64,000 nt of DNA from Streptomyces sp. NBC_01231 (GCA_035999765.1 CP108521.1:5890001-5954000); one strand, 5' to 3'; numbered from the stretch's first letter, positions 9,451 to 17,985 are shown. Notes: a model not told the origin generated them from the sequence alone. A program made the numbers and translations.

Positions 9451-10644
9451 ATGTCGTACGTGGAAATACCGGGTGCGAAGGTCCCGATACGCATGTGGAC
9501 CGACCCGTCGACGGTCGAGGAGGGCGCACTTCAGCAACTGCGCAACGTGGCGACCCTGCCGTGGATCAAGGGCCTGGCGGTCATGCCGGACGTCCACTAC
9601 GGCAAGGGCGCGACGGTCGGGTCCGTCATCGCGATGCGGGGGGCCGTGTGTCCCGCTGCGGTGGGGGTGGACATCGGGTGCGGAATGTCGGCGGTGAAGA
9701 CCTCGCTGACGGCCAATGACCTGCCCGGGGATCTGTCCCGGCTGCGGTCGAAGGTCGAGCAGGCGATCCCGGTGGGGCGTGGGATGCACGACACCGCCGT
9801 CGAGCCCGGCCGGTTCCACGGGTTGGCCACCGCGGGGTGGGACGACTTCTGGGGGCGGTTCGAGGGGGTTGCTGAGGCGGTGAAGTTCCGTGAGGGGCGG
9901 GCCACCAAGCAGATGGGAACACTCGGAAGCGGCAACCACATGATCGAAGTCTGCCTCGATCAGTCGGATTCTGTCTGGCTCATGCTGCACTCCGGGTCCA
10001 GGAACATCGGCAAGGAGCTGGCCGAGCATCACATCGGTGTTGCCCAGAAGCTCCCGCACAACCAGGGTCTGGTCGACCGTGACCTGGCGGTCTTTGTTTC
10101 GGACACTCCGCAGATGGCGTCATACCGAAACGATCTTTACTGGGCACAGGAGTACGCCAAGTACAACCGCACCATCATGATGGCGCTCTTGAAGGACGTG
10201 ATCCGCCGGGAGTTCAAGAAGGCCAAGCCGGTCTTCGAGTCCGAGATCTCGTGTCACCACAACTACGTTGCCGAGGAGCGGTACGAGGGGATGGATCTGC
10301 TGGTTACCCGCAAGGGAGCGATTCGTGCCGGCTCCGGTGAGTACGGGATCATCCCTGGCTCGATGGGCACCAGCTCGTACATCGTGAAGGGACTCGGCAA
10401 CGAGAAGGCATTCAACTCGGCCTCCCACGGGGCGGGGCGGCGCATGAGCCGAAACGCAGCGAAGCGGCGCTTCACGGTGAGGGACCTGGAGGAGCAGACG
10501 CGCGGCGTGGAGTGCCGTAAGGACACTGGCGTGCTTGACGAGATCCCGGGCGCTTACAAGAACATCGACCAGGTGATGGAGCAGCAGCGCGATCTTGTCG
10601 AGGTAGTGGCGAAGCTGAAGCAGTTCGTCTGTGTGAAGGGCTGA
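9451..10644 (+). CDS. rtcB: RNA-splicing ligase RtcB (3'-phosphate/5'-hydroxyl RNA ligase)
   Basis: 397 residues. RtcB joins RNA 3'-phosphate (or 2',3'-cyclic phosphate) and 5'-hydroxyl ends using GTP and Mn2+. Visible motifs are MPDVHYGKGATVGSV, the metal-binding VDIGCGMSAVKT, LHSGSRNIGKELAEHHIG, SCHHNYVAEE, PGSMGTSSYIVKGLG and SHGAGRRMSR, which holds the guanylylated histidine. The ATG at 9451 has GAGGA four bases upstream. Bacterial rtcB is often paired with RtcA or an RtcR regulator or with archease; none is seen here. The second half is less GC-rich than its neighbours. It converges on the endonuclease gene. Confidence 0.93.
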   Translation: MSYVEIPGAKVPIRMWTDPSTVEEGALQQLRNVATLPWIKGLAVMPDVHYGKGATVGSVIAMRGAVCPAAVGVDIGCGMSAVKTSLTANDLPGDLSRLRSKVEQAIPVGRGMHDTAVEPGRFHGLATAGWDDFWGRFEGVAEAVKFREGRATKQMGTLGSGNHMIEVCLDQSDSVWLMLHSGSRNIGKELAEHHIGVAQKLPHNQGLVDRDLAVFVSDTPQMASYRNDLYWAQEYAKYNRTIMMALLKDVIRREFKKAKPVFESEISCHHNYVAEERYEGMDLLVTRKGAIRAGSGEYGIIPGSMGTSSYIVKGLGNEKAFNSASHGAGRRMSRNAAKRRFTVRDLEEQTRGVECRKDTGVLDEIPGAYKNIDQVMEQQRDLVEVVAKLKQFVCVKG

Positions 10645-10647
10645 CGG

Positions 10648-10679
10648 GCGAGGCTCTCGGTCGGGACCGAGAGCCTCGC
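10648..10679 (+). terminator. Terminator after rtcB
   Basis: The arms gcgaggctctcggtc and gaccgagagcctcgc are perfectly complementary, starting four bases after the rtcB stop codon. It is also positioned to stop transcription arriving from the endonuclease gene on the other strand. Confidence 0.75.
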
Positions 10680-10686
10680 GCGGCTG

Positions 10687-11519
10687 CTATCGATCGATCG
10701 GCATCGGGACCTGGCCGGTGCGCAGACGCCAGAGACGGATGTTGCAGCTCTTCGCGGTTCGGCCGAGTTCCGTTGCCGCCGCCGCATGGTTGTTCAGGCG
10801 CAGCAGTACGCGGTCCTCGTGGGCCGTCCAGTGACGGCGTTCCGGAGCGAACCGCATGCCTTCCGGCCGGACCCAAGCACTCAGTGCGGCGGCTGAGGTT
10901 TGTTTGCGTTCGAGGGACAGACATTCCTCGTAGTAGAGATCGGCTGCCAGTTTCTGGGCGTTCTCGTTCGTGTAGAGGATGTTGTAGATGCTGTCCCTTG
11001 TATTGCGCCTGAGGGTGCGCTCTGCCCCCGTGACCTTTCCTGCGTAGAAGCACAGATGGGCGGCGATGGCTGTGCTGGCGGTGGTCAGAGAGACGAAGGG
11101 GAAGCCGCGGCTCGTGTAGCCGACTGAGCCGTCGGCATCGACGATGCCGCGGAGGTAGTCGCGAGAGGAGAACTCTACGTGGGGCGGGGCGATCGTCTTC
11201 GACTTGCGGCCGTAAGGCAGGCCGAGCTCGTTGAGCTTGGTCCTTGCTTCGAGGGAACAGAGGCGCCAGATGGCTGTGTGGACACTTCGGCGAAGTTCGT
11301 GGACCTGGTGCGCTCGCTGATATTGCTGGTGTACGGCGTCAACTTCTGGAATTTCCGCAGGAGATCGATGTCCCGCGCGCTGATCTCGACCGTTAACCGT
11401 CCTCGTTGGCGGGACTGCTGGGACAAATGCCCGTCCGCCTGTAAGAAGCCGAACATGTACGCGTACTCGGGGACCGTCAGGTCCATGAACGGGTGGGCGA
11501 TAGGCTCGCAATCAGCCAC
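10687..11519 (-). pseudogene. LAGLIDADG homing endonuclease with HTH tail, broken by a frameshift
   Basis: Two reading frames together give a two-motif LAGLIDADG protein. The first frame (ATG at 11519) holds YMFGFLQADGHLSQQ. After about 75 codons the homology moves to the second frame near 11270-11290, which holds TAIWRLCSLEARTKLNELG and the second motif YLRGIVDADGSVGYTSRG. The C-terminus looks like a SANT/Myb-type helix-turn-helix (HWTAHEDRVLLRLNNHAAAA). The shift equals loss of one base or gain of two. It is either a dead gene, a sequencing error or a recoding site. The gene has lower GC than its surroundings and converges on rtcB. It is free-standing, not an intein, because RtcB itself is uninterrupted. 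Confidence 0.7.
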
Positions 11520-11547
11520 AGGGAAGCTCCACTTCCGTGCTGGTCAG

Positions 11548-11582
11548 GCCCTCGCCCGGGACCGGCATCCCGGGGCGAGGGC
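11548..11582. repeat. GC-rich hairpin upstream of the endonuclease gene
   Basis: gccctcgcccggg pairs with cccggggcgagggc with a single bulge. It stands 29 bases before the endonuclease start and far from the next gene, so it could be a terminator left over from a lost gene or part of the element border. Confidence 0.45.
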
Positions 11583-11738
11583 CGTCGATTTGAGGTTGTG
11601 GCGCGAGCCTAGATCGCCAGTTCAGCCTCCGTGCGGGTGATCGATGGTGTTCACTCCTGTGAGTTACGACTCGGTACGCGATAGTCGGTGCTCTCAGAAC
11701 GATTCAACAAGCCCTGGCGGTCCTGCGAGACTGCCGGC

Positions 11739-12272
11739 ATGACTGGCATGATCGTGGTCCGCGACTACGACCCCCGATGGCCCGGGCGGTTTGAGGACCT
11801 GCGGCAGCGGCTTGCACGTCACGTCGAGGACCTGGCTGTATCCATCGAGCATGTCGGAAGTACAGCCGTGCCCGGCTGCGCCGCCAAGCCGATCATCGAC
11901 CTCGACATTGTGGTCGCCGAGGAGGCAGCCATGCCCGAGCTGATCTTGCGGCTAACCGCGCAGGGCTACCGCCACGAAGGCGATCTGCAGATTCCGGGGC
12001 GGGAGGCTTTCCAAGCCCCTCCTGCGGCTCCCGAACATCACCTCTACGGCGTGATCGCAGATTCCAGACCCCATCTTGATCACGTCTTGCTCCGTGACTA
12101 CCTGCGTCAACGGCCCGATGAAGTCCGGCGCTACAGCGCGTTGAAGGTGGCCTTGGCGCAGCGGTTCCATGCCGACAGCGAAGGCAGGCGGGACTACTCG
12201 ACGGCGAAGAGCGCTGTGGTGGAGGAACTGGTCGCGAAGTCCTACGCCGCTCGGGCCGCCGGCGAACCGTGA
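11739..12272 (+). CDS. GrpB family protein (UPF0157), nucleotidyltransferase fold
   Basis: 177 residues. The family has the Pol-beta-like nucleotidyltransferase fold and is often fused to dephospho-CoA kinase, but its reaction is unknown. Seen here are VVRDYDPRWPGRFEDL at the N-terminus, IEHVGSTAVPGCAAKPIIDLDIVV (the GS motif with its paired aspartates, about residues 40-60), HHLYGV and RDYLRQRPDEVRRYSALK. The ATG at 11739 fits the family N-terminus, and ATG 11748 is an alternative. There is no clear ribosome binding site. It stands alone between two decayed regions. Confidence 0.85.
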   Translation: MTGMIVVRDYDPRWPGRFEDLRQRLARHVEDLAVSIEHVGSTAVPGCAAKPIIDLDIVVAEEAAMPELILRLTAQGYRHEGDLQIPGREAFQAPPAAPEHHLYGVIADSRPHLDHVLLRDYLRQRPDEVRRYSALKVALAQRFHADSEGRRDYSTAKSAVVEELVAKSYAARAAGEP

Positions 12273-12303
12273 CGCGAGATGGACCGCACGGGTTGGTGAT
12301 GTT

Positions 12304-12645
12304 GTGACGCATTACCGAGCTCGTGCGGCCTTGTTGCATCCTGTCTTCTGCGGGCTTGGTGGTGCACATCTCGGCGTTCTGATCGAGGAGTTGGCCGACC
12401 CTTGGCTGGGGCGATGTGAGTCCGAGTTGCGTGAGCGCCGTGGCGGAGAGCGCAAGCGGGCCGCCGGAGCCGGGCCGGATCACAGGCTGGTCTTCACCGA
12501 CAGGGTCCTGGTCACCGTGGCCCCCCTGTGTCTGCAGCTGCCGCACGCGGCACTGGCTGAGCTGTACGGCGTGACCCGCCCAACCATCACCCGCGCCATC
12601 CACGAGATCCGCCCGCTGCTGGCCTCGACGAGGGTTACCGGGGCC
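12304..12645 (+). pseudogene. Transposase remnant, N-terminal HTH part (IS5-like, DDE part lost)
   Basis: From a GTG at 12304 the frame reads THYRARAALLHPVFCGL, then a basic RKRAAGAGPDHRLVFTDR and a helix-turn-helix LAELYGVTRPTITRAI. This is the N-terminal 115 residues of an actinobacterial IS5-like transposase. The homology stops at about IRPLLAS and no DDE residues follow; instead the sequence runs into a second, oppositely oriented IS remnant. Confidence 0.6.
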
Positions 12646-12705
12646 GGCCAACGACTTCCCCCACCAAGTCCAGGCACCGTCGCGCAAGCCGAAGGACGAT
12701 GTGCC

Positions 12706-13277
12706 ACTGGACATCGTGCGTTCGACGACCCAGCGGTGCCGGCCCAGGCGAACGGATGGTTCGATCCCGCGACGGGCGATGCGCGGGACGATCTGCCTGC
12801 GCCGCAACCAGTTGCGCAGGTGGTCGAAGTCGTAACCCTTGTTGGCGCCGGAGATTCCCACCGAGATCGGAAGCCCGTTGCGGTCACAGATGACATGGAT
12901 CTTCGACCCTAGGTTGCCGCGATCGGTCGGATTCGGTCCGGTCAAAGGCCCCCTTTGACCGCGCGGATGCTGACGGAGTCGATCGTGCACCGCGACCAGT
13001 CCAACTCGCCGTTCGCGCCGATCCGATCGAGTACGACACGGTGCAGCTTGGCCCACACCCGGGCCTTGGACCAGTACGTGAAGCGGCGGTGCACGGTCTG
13101 CCAGGAAGCGCCGACGACCGGCGGCAGTTGTCGCCAGGTGCACCCTGTCGTGGCAACGTAAATGATCGCCGAGAGTAATGCCCGATCGTCAGCTCTCCGC
13201 TGGCCCCCGCCCTGTGGACGTACTGGAGGTGTGAGAGCAACCTGCTGAAAGATCTCCCGCAGTCCATCGCACGAGAC
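12706..13277 (-). pseudogene. IS5-family (IS427-type) two-frame transposase remnant with internal deletion
   Basis: The first frame (13277 to the TGA at 12942) reads ADDRALLSAIIYVATTGCTW, SWQTVHRRFTYWSKARVW and DWSRCTIDSVSIRAVKGGL. The second frame, shifted by -1 at the ggggg run before that stop, continues TGPNPTDRGNLGSKIHVI, ISGANKGYDFDHL and HRWVVERTMS. This orfA/orfB layout joined by -1 frameshifting is known for the IS427 group. About 50-60 residues are missing between ISGAN and KGYDF, including part of the catalytic domain, and the presumed start codon reads GTC, so the copy is dead. Confidence 0.65.
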
Positions 13278-13331
13278 GTTCCGTTATTCCCATGCCCGTG
13301 ACAACGAACGATCACTGTCCGAGACTCGCAG

Positions 13332-13717
13332 CTACATGCTGTCGGGCGGGATGGGTGTGGCCTGGTGGTAGTACATCTGCCATGTTGTGGCCGCACCCTG
13401 CTTGCGCCAGAGCGAACTGCGCCGTGCCCGGTTTCCATCGAATGTGGTCTCGTAGGTGAGGTGCACCAGCCCGGGTGCCAGCAAGACCCCGGTGAACTTT
13501 GAGGGCTCATAGCGCGGACCGCTCTCTACCGCACCGTCCAGCTCGGGCAGCGCGGCGAGCATCTCGTCATACGTCCGCCGCCGCCCCGAAGCGCCGACCT
13601 CTACGAAGTCCGGGTCCAGTAGCTGACGGGCAGCGAGCGTGACATACGCACGCTGGGGTCCATGAGGCGCACCTCACCTGCGATCGCTGCGCGTACCTCA
13701 TCAATCTCTCGGCTCAT
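13332..13717 (-). pseudogene. DUF4440/SnoaL-like protein gene with a frameshift
   Basis: The ATG at 13717 gives MSREIDEVRAAIAGEVRLMD and then runs to a stop. One base over, the next frame reads VTLAARQLLDPDFVEVGASG, YDEMLAALPELDG, HLTYETTFDGNRARRSSLW and WQMYYHQATPIPP. Together they form a full NTF2-like DUF4440 protein of about 128 residues. The break lies near 13640-13660. It may be a real mutation or an assembly error; the neighbouring region is also decayed. Confidence 0.6.
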
Positions 13718-13804
13718 GCCGGCATCTTCGCCCAGGTGGCCAAGCCCATCGCAACCGAGTTACCACGCGGAGCGTAGCTCGGCTTCCGGGCTGACTGGTC
13801 GCCC

Positions 13805-13903
13805 CTATCGAGACGACCCCTTCGGGGCGTGTGTCACCGCGTAGATCATGACGAAGGCCACGATGTGGATGCCGAAGAGGAAGTACGCCAGCCACATCCA
13901 CAT
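13805..13903 (-). CDS. Tiny membrane protein (32 residues), possibly the end of a frameshifted longer gene
   Basis: The ATG at 13903 gives one hydrophobic helix, WLAYFLFGIHIVAFVMIYAV, and a short polar end. Just upstream another frame begins with an ATG at 13962 whose A is shared with the SDR stop codon (TGATG). It codes for TDAEREQRRLREEKKNER and then leaves the hydrophobic frame. The likely ancestral product was basic N-terminus plus helix, about 50 residues, translationally coupled to the SDR. Today the two parts are one frame apart. Its role is unknown. Confidence 0.5.
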   Translation of the reverse strand: MWMWLAYFLFGIHIVAFVMIYAVTHAPKGSSR

Positions 13904-13961
13904 GTGCGTTCGTTCTTCTTCTCTTCCCTGAGGCGGCGTTGTTCCCGTTCGGCGTCCGTCA

Positions 13962-14744
13962 TCACAGGTCCCGGTGGACCTTCGTGTTGGATGCCTGGGC
14001 GCGGGCGCGGGGGCGGAGGACGAGGAGGTCGACGTTGACGTGGCTGGGGCGGGTGACCGCCCAGGTGATCGTGTCCGCCACGTCGTCCGCCGTGAGCGGT
14101 TCGGCGACGCCCTCGTAGACCTTCTCCGCCCTCTCCTGGTCGCCGCCGAAGCGGGTGAGGGCGAACTCGTCCGTCCTGACCATGCCGGGGGCGATCTCGA
14201 TGACGCGGACCGGGCGGCCGACGATCTCCAGGCGCAGCGTCTCGGCGAGGACGTGGGCGCCGTGCTTGGCGGCGACATAGCCGGCGCCGCCCTCGTACGT
14301 GCCGTGGCCGGCCGTGGAGGAGACGACGACGATCGTGCCGTCGCCGCTCGCGTCCAGCTTGGGGAGCAGTGCCTGGGTGAGGTTGAGGGTGCCGATGACG
14401 TTGGTCTCGTACATCGTGCGCCAGTCGGCCGGGTCGCCGGTGGCCACCGGGTCGGCGCCGAGGGCTCCGCCCGCGTTGTTGACCAGCACGCCGATCGTCT
14501 GGAACGCGGAGGCGAACTCGTCCACCGCCGCGCGGTCCGTGACGTCCAGCGGGTACGCGGTCGCCTGGTGGCCCGCCGCGAGGATCTCCTTCGCCAGGGC
14601 CTCGATACGGTCCCTGCGGCGGGCGGTGAGGACGACGCGGTAGCCGGCCGCGGCCAGCTGTCGGGCCGTGGCGGCGCCGATTCCGCTGCTCGCACCCGTG
14701 ACGACGGCGATGCGGGAGGCGGCGGACGGGGCGGCGGTGGCCAT
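13962..14744 (-). CDS. SDR family oxidoreductase
   Basis: 260 residues, classical short-chain dehydrogenase. The cofactor motif TGASSGIG is at residues 16-23, NNAG near 90, the catalytic serine in VVSSTAG near 140 and YVAAK near 154. An arginine pair in TARRRDR after the second beta strand favours NADP(H). The substrate cannot be told. The ATG at 14744 has GAGGAG seven bases upstream. Its stop overlaps the start of the following small basic reading frame (TGATG). Confidence 0.9.
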   Translation of the reverse strand: MATAAPSAASRIAVVTGASSGIGAATARQLAAAGYRVVLTARRRDRIEALAKEILAAGHQATAYPLDVTDRAAVDEFASAFQTIGVLVNNAGGALGADPVATGDPADWRTMYETNVIGTLNLTQALLPKLDASGDGTIVVVSSTAGHGTYEGGAGYVAAKHGAHVLAETLRLEIVGRPVRVIEIAPGMVRTDEFALTRFGGDQERAEKVYEGVAEPLTADDVADTITWAVTRPSHVNVDLLVLRPRARAQASNTKVHRDL

Positions 14745-14896
14745 GGGTGCTCCTCGGGCGGGGTCGGAAACCTGTTCGGCCAGGATAGGCAGGCCCGGCG
14801 ACCGGGTGGTCCGGCATCTCGTTCTCCGGTCTGATCGGGCGGGGGCGCGGTGGGAGAATTGAGGTGGTGATCCTCTGACTTCGCTGGAGGTGGATC

Positions 14897-15331
14897 ATGG
14901 GACAGGCACGTGAAGTGATGGACCGGCTCACGGACGCGTTGACCGCGCAACAGGACATCAAGGTCGTCGGGGAGCTGTATGCCGAGGACGCGGTCGCCTT
15001 CACCCCCGACGAGGGGGAGATCCACGGGCGCGACCACATCGTCGAGTACTGGCGGCAGATGACGGAGGCGGTCCCCGAGGCCACGTTCGAGACGCTGCAC
15101 TCGTACGAGGTCGGCGACACGGCCATCGACGAGGGATTCTTCGGCGGGAGGAACACCGGGCCGCTGCAGTTGCCCACCGGGGAGACCCTCCCGGCTACCC
15201 AGAAGGAGCTCAGGATCCGCGGGGTGGACATCGCCACCGTGAAGGACGGCCGGATCGTGGACTACCGGCTCTACTTCGACGAGATGGAGTTCCTGGGGCA
15301 GTTGGGTCTGCTGCCCGACGAGCCGTCCTGA
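14897..15331 (+). CDS. SnoaL-like/NTF2-fold protein
   Basis: 144 residues in a cone-shaped NTF2 fold. The pattern MDRLTDAL, VGELYAEDAVAFTPDEGEIHG and EYWRQMTEAVPEATFE is that of SnoaL-like polyketide cyclase or ester cyclase relatives, most of which have unknown substrates. GGAGG stands 6 bases before the ATG. It is divergent from the SDR gene (152 bp apart). Confidence 0.82.
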   Translation: MGQAREVMDRLTDALTAQQDIKVVGELYAEDAVAFTPDEGEIHGRDHIVEYWRQMTEAVPEATFETLHSYEVGDTAIDEGFFGGRNTGPLQLPTGETLPATQKELRIRGVDIATVKDGRIVDYRLYFDEMEFLGQLGLLPDEPS

Positions 15332-15372
15332 GCCAACTCCGCCTCACGTCCGCCGCCTGAACAGGCACCGGT

Positions 15373-15408
15373 TCTCCTTCTGCACAGGCGTCTCCTTCTG
15401 CACAGGCG
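15373..15408 (+). repeat. Perfect 18 bp tandem direct repeat
   Basis: The unit tctccttctgcacaggcg occurs twice in direct succession at 15373-15390 and 15391-15408, with a partial acaggc copy before it. It stands between the SnoaL-like gene and marR, about 65 bases before the marR start, where a regulator or a replication slip could explain it. A gcacccg/cgggtgc hairpin follows at 15411-15430. Confidence 0.6.
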
Positions 15409-15440
15409 CCGCACCCGTCCCGGCGGGTGCGACGTACGAT

Positions 15441-15457
15441 CTCTGCGCGGCGCAGAG
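15441..15457. promoter_or_regulatory. Palindromic operator candidate in front of marR
   Basis: ctctgcgcggcgcagag is a perfect 8+1+8 palindrome. It lies directly after a TACGAT -10-like hexamer (15435-15440) and 15 bases before the marR start, the position of an autoregulatory operator. Its core TCTGCG-n3-CGCAGA also occurs at 17986-18004 before the MFS gene. Confidence 0.6.
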
Positions 15458-15471
15458 GAAAGGCGGACGGG

Positions 15472-15960
15472 ATGGTCGACGAGGCGACGGCGGGCAAGGC
15501 ACGCGAGCGGCTGATGGCGGAGCTGTCCACCGTCTCCCGCCGTTACATGGCGTCGTACGCCCTCTTCAACCAGGCCGTCGCCGACCATCTCGGACTGCAT
15601 CCGACCGACCTGCAGTGCCTGAACCTGCTCACCCTCGAGGGCGGGCCGGTCACGACCGGCCGGATCGCCGAGCTGACGGGTCTGACGACCGGCTCGGCGA
15701 CTCGGCTGGTGGACCGGCTGGAACGGGCGGGGTACGTCGTGCGGGAGCGGGACGCGGTAGACCGGCGAAAGGTGCTGGTGGTGACCGTGCCGGAGAAGGT
15801 CGCCGAGTTCGGGCGGATGTGGGACCGGCTGGGCGGCGGCTGGGTGGAGCTCTTCGACGATCTGGACGACTCTCAGCTCGGGCTGCTCGTCGACCACATG
15901 AGGCGTACGACGGAGTTCAGCGCGGCTCAGGTGGCCCGGCTGCGGGCGGGCGAGGCGTGA
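15472..15960 (+). CDS. MarR family transcriptional regulator
   Basis: 162 residues, a winged-helix dimer. The HTH is in TTGRIAELTGLTTGSATRLVDRLERAGYV (about residues 62-91, quoted in parts: GRIAELTGL, SATRLVDRLE) and the wing in RERDAVDRRKVLVV. ATG at 15472 follows GAGGAAAGG. The dimer probably binds the palindrome at 15441 and, since the same core appears at 17986, may control the MFS exporter gene 0.6 kb downstream on the other strand. Confidence 0.9.
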   Translation: MVDEATAGKARERLMAELSTVSRRYMASYALFNQAVADHLGLHPTDLQCLNLLTLEGGPVTTGRIAELTGLTTGSATRLVDRLERAGYVVRERDAVDRRKVLVVTVPEKVAEFGRMWDRLGGGWVELFDDLDDSQLGLLVDHMRRTTEFSAAQVARLRAGEA

Positions 15961-16080
15961 ACGCCTGCGGCATGGCCGAGACGTACGCCCCGGACGTGGC
16001 ATCGAAGGGGCACGCCCGGCTCGCGGAGGGCGGGATGCGGATACGACTGGTGCTCGTCCCCTGAGTGGCGGCCGCCCGGG

Positions 16081-16428
16081 TCACGCCGGCGCGCCCAGCG
16101 TCATCGCGGCGACCACCGGGGCGGCGTACACCAGCGGGAACGGGATGTGCGAGTACCACCGCGCCCGCGCCACGGTGACGACGGCCCCGGCGAAGTACAG
16201 CACCAGGCCGATCCCGGCCGCGATCCCGATGGCCGGCACGAGCAGGCCGACCAGCAGACCCACGGCCCCGGCGACCTTCGCCGCCCCGAGCCGGGGCCAC
16301 CACGAGCTCGGCACCTGGTAGTCGGACAGGGCCTTGGTGATCCACTCGGCCCGGGTGAGGACGACGATCCCCGAGTAGCCCGCCATGGCGGCGGCCAGCA
16401 GGGTGACGACGGTGTGGGTGACGGACAT
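16081..16428 (-). CDS. DoxX family membrane protein
   Basis: 115 residues with four hydrophobic segments (VVTLLAAAMAGYSGIVVL, AGAVGLLVGLLVPAIGIAAG and IPFPLVYAAPVVAAMTL among them), as in DoxX/DoxX-like proteins. Members act in quinone- or thiosulfate-linked redox or are of unknown role. ATG at 16428 has GAGGAG seven bases before it. It lies downstream of the MFS exporter on the same strand with 147 bp between them, so it may be expressed separately. Confidence 0.75.
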   Translation of the reverse strand: MSVTHTVVTLLAAAMAGYSGIVVLTRAEWITKALSDYQVPSSWWPRLGAAKVAGAVGLLVGLLVPAIGIAAGIGLVLYFAGAVVTVARARWYSHIPFPLVYAAPVVAAMTLGAPA

Positions 16429-16575
16429 GGTGTGCTCCTCGTCGGTGGGCTGCGGTGCGTTCACCGGGTTGACGGGGAGCGGGACGGAAGTGTGACGGGG
16501 CGGCCGAGTTTTTTCTCGCCGTTCTCGTGGTTCTCGTCATTCTCGCCGGCGGCCGCACCCGGGGCCCGGCGTGCC

Positions 16576-17961
16576 TCAGTGGTGGTGGTCCGCCTGCGCC
16601 TCGCGCGGCAGCAGGCGTACGAGGGGCAGGCACAGGGCCGTGGCCGCGGCGACCACGACGAGGCTCACGGTCATCGCGTGGGCCTGGCCGCCGTCGGTCG
16701 AGTGGAAGTACACCGTGGTGACGGTGGCCGCGCCGATCGCGTTGGCGACCTGCTGCACCGCGTTGAGGGAGCCGCTCGCGCTCCCCGCCTCCTCGGGGGC
16801 GATGTCGCCGATCGTGACGTCGTAGACCGTGCCGAAGCAGGTGCCCATGCCGACGCCGATCAGGAGCACGGGCGGGACGAGGGCCCAACTGCCGACGGCC
16901 GTCCCGGAGTCGAGGACCAGAAGGGCCAGGTATCCGCAGCCCGCGAGGACGGTCAGCAGTCCGGCGACGACGAGCCGGCGGCCGTAGGAGTGGATGAGGC
17001 GGTAGCAGGCGATGGACGCGACGACGATTCCGAGGGAGAGGGGGATCAGCCCGAGTGCGGTGTCGGCGGGGGAGCGGCCGAGGCCGTGCTGGAAGAAGAG
17101 GGAGAGGACGTAGAGGAGACCGGCGGTCGCGGCGAAGGCGACGATGCCGAGGATCAGGCCCGAGGTGAAGCCGCGGTTGCGGAGCAGCGACGGCTGGACG
17201 ATCGGGTGGGCGGCGGTGCGCTGGCGGTGGCAGAAGCCGGCGAACAGGGCGAGTCCGAGGAGCAGCAGGGCGAACGCGCGGGGCGTCCAGCCGTGGTCCG
17301 AGCCGTCGATGAGGCCGCCGAGCAGGCCGAGCAGTGCGCCGGCGAGCAACGCCGATCCGGGGCCGTCGACCGACACGGACGGATCGCCGGTGTCACGCGG
17401 CAGCAGGCGTGCGGCGGCGAGCAGGGCGGCACCGCCCAGGACCAGGTTGATCAGGAACATGGGGCGCCAGCCGAGCCCCGCGAGGTCGGCGTCGACGAGG
17501 AACCCGGCGAGGATCGGGCCGCCGACGGCCGACAGGCCCATCACCGGTCCGAACAGGCTGAACGCCTTGCCGATCTGGTCGCGCGGCCAGGTGGCGCCCA
17601 GGATGCCGAAGCCCTGCGGGATGACGAGCGCGGCGAAGGCGCCCTGGACGAGCCGGGCGACGACCAGCGCCGGCGGGGTCGGGGCGAGCCCGCAGGCCAG
17701 GGACGCGGCGACGAAGCCGGTCAGGCCGAACAGGAACATCCGGCGGCGCCCGTATCTGTCGCCGAGCCGTCCGCCGGGCACGAGCAGCACGCCGAGCGCG
17801 AGTGCGTAGGAGGCGCCGAGCCACTGGACCAGGCTCGCGCCGCCGCCGAGATCCTCGGTGATGGTCGGGGCGGCGATGTTGGTGATCGTGGCGTCGAGGA
17901 GGTCCAGCACGTCGGCGGCGAGGACCACGGCGAGGATCGCCCAGCGGGTGCTGGCGGACAT
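16576..17961 (-). CDS. MFS transporter, DHA2 (EmrB/QacA-like) drug exporter
   Basis: 461 residues with about 14 hydrophobic segments. It has the family features LLDATITNIAAPTIT in helix 1 and GGRLGDRYGRRRMFLFG in the loop after helix 2. These proteins export drugs and other hydrophobic compounds with proton antiport. The ATG at 17961 (MSASTRWAILA) follows AAAAGGGG closely. The C-terminus ends in QADHHH. A perfect palindrome stands 25-43 bases upstream, matching the marR operator, so a link to that regulator is likely. The AraC gene lies immediately upstream on the same strand. Confidence 0.9.
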   Translation of the reverse strand: MSASTRWAILAVVLAADVLDLLDATITNIAAPTITEDLGGGASLVQWLGASYALALGVLLVPGGRLGDRYGRRRMFLFGLTGFVAASLACGLAPTPPALVVARLVQGAFAALVIPQGFGILGATWPRDQIGKAFSLFGPVMGLSAVGGPILAGFLVDADLAGLGWRPMFLINLVLGGAALLAAARLLPRDTGDPSVSVDGPGSALLAGALLGLLGGLIDGSDHGWTPRAFALLLLGLALFAGFCHRQRTAAHPIVQPSLLRNRGFTSGLILGIVAFAATAGLLYVLSLFFQHGLGRSPADTALGLIPLSLGIVVASIACYRLIHSYGRRLVVAGLLTVLAGCGYLALLVLDSGTAVGSWALVPPVLLIGVGMGTCFGTVYDVTIGDIAPEEAGSASGSLNAVQQVANAIGAATVTTVYFHSTDGGQAHAMTVSLVVVAAATALCLPLVRLLPREAQADHHH

Positions 17962-17985
17962 CCCCTTTTCATCTTTGTCATGCAG

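Noticed and set aside
11893..13143. A 416-codon frame spanning GrpB and the IS remnants
   Set aside because: Only its middle, the orfB fragment of the IS remnant, is real; the rest is antisense to GrpB or to the other remnant.
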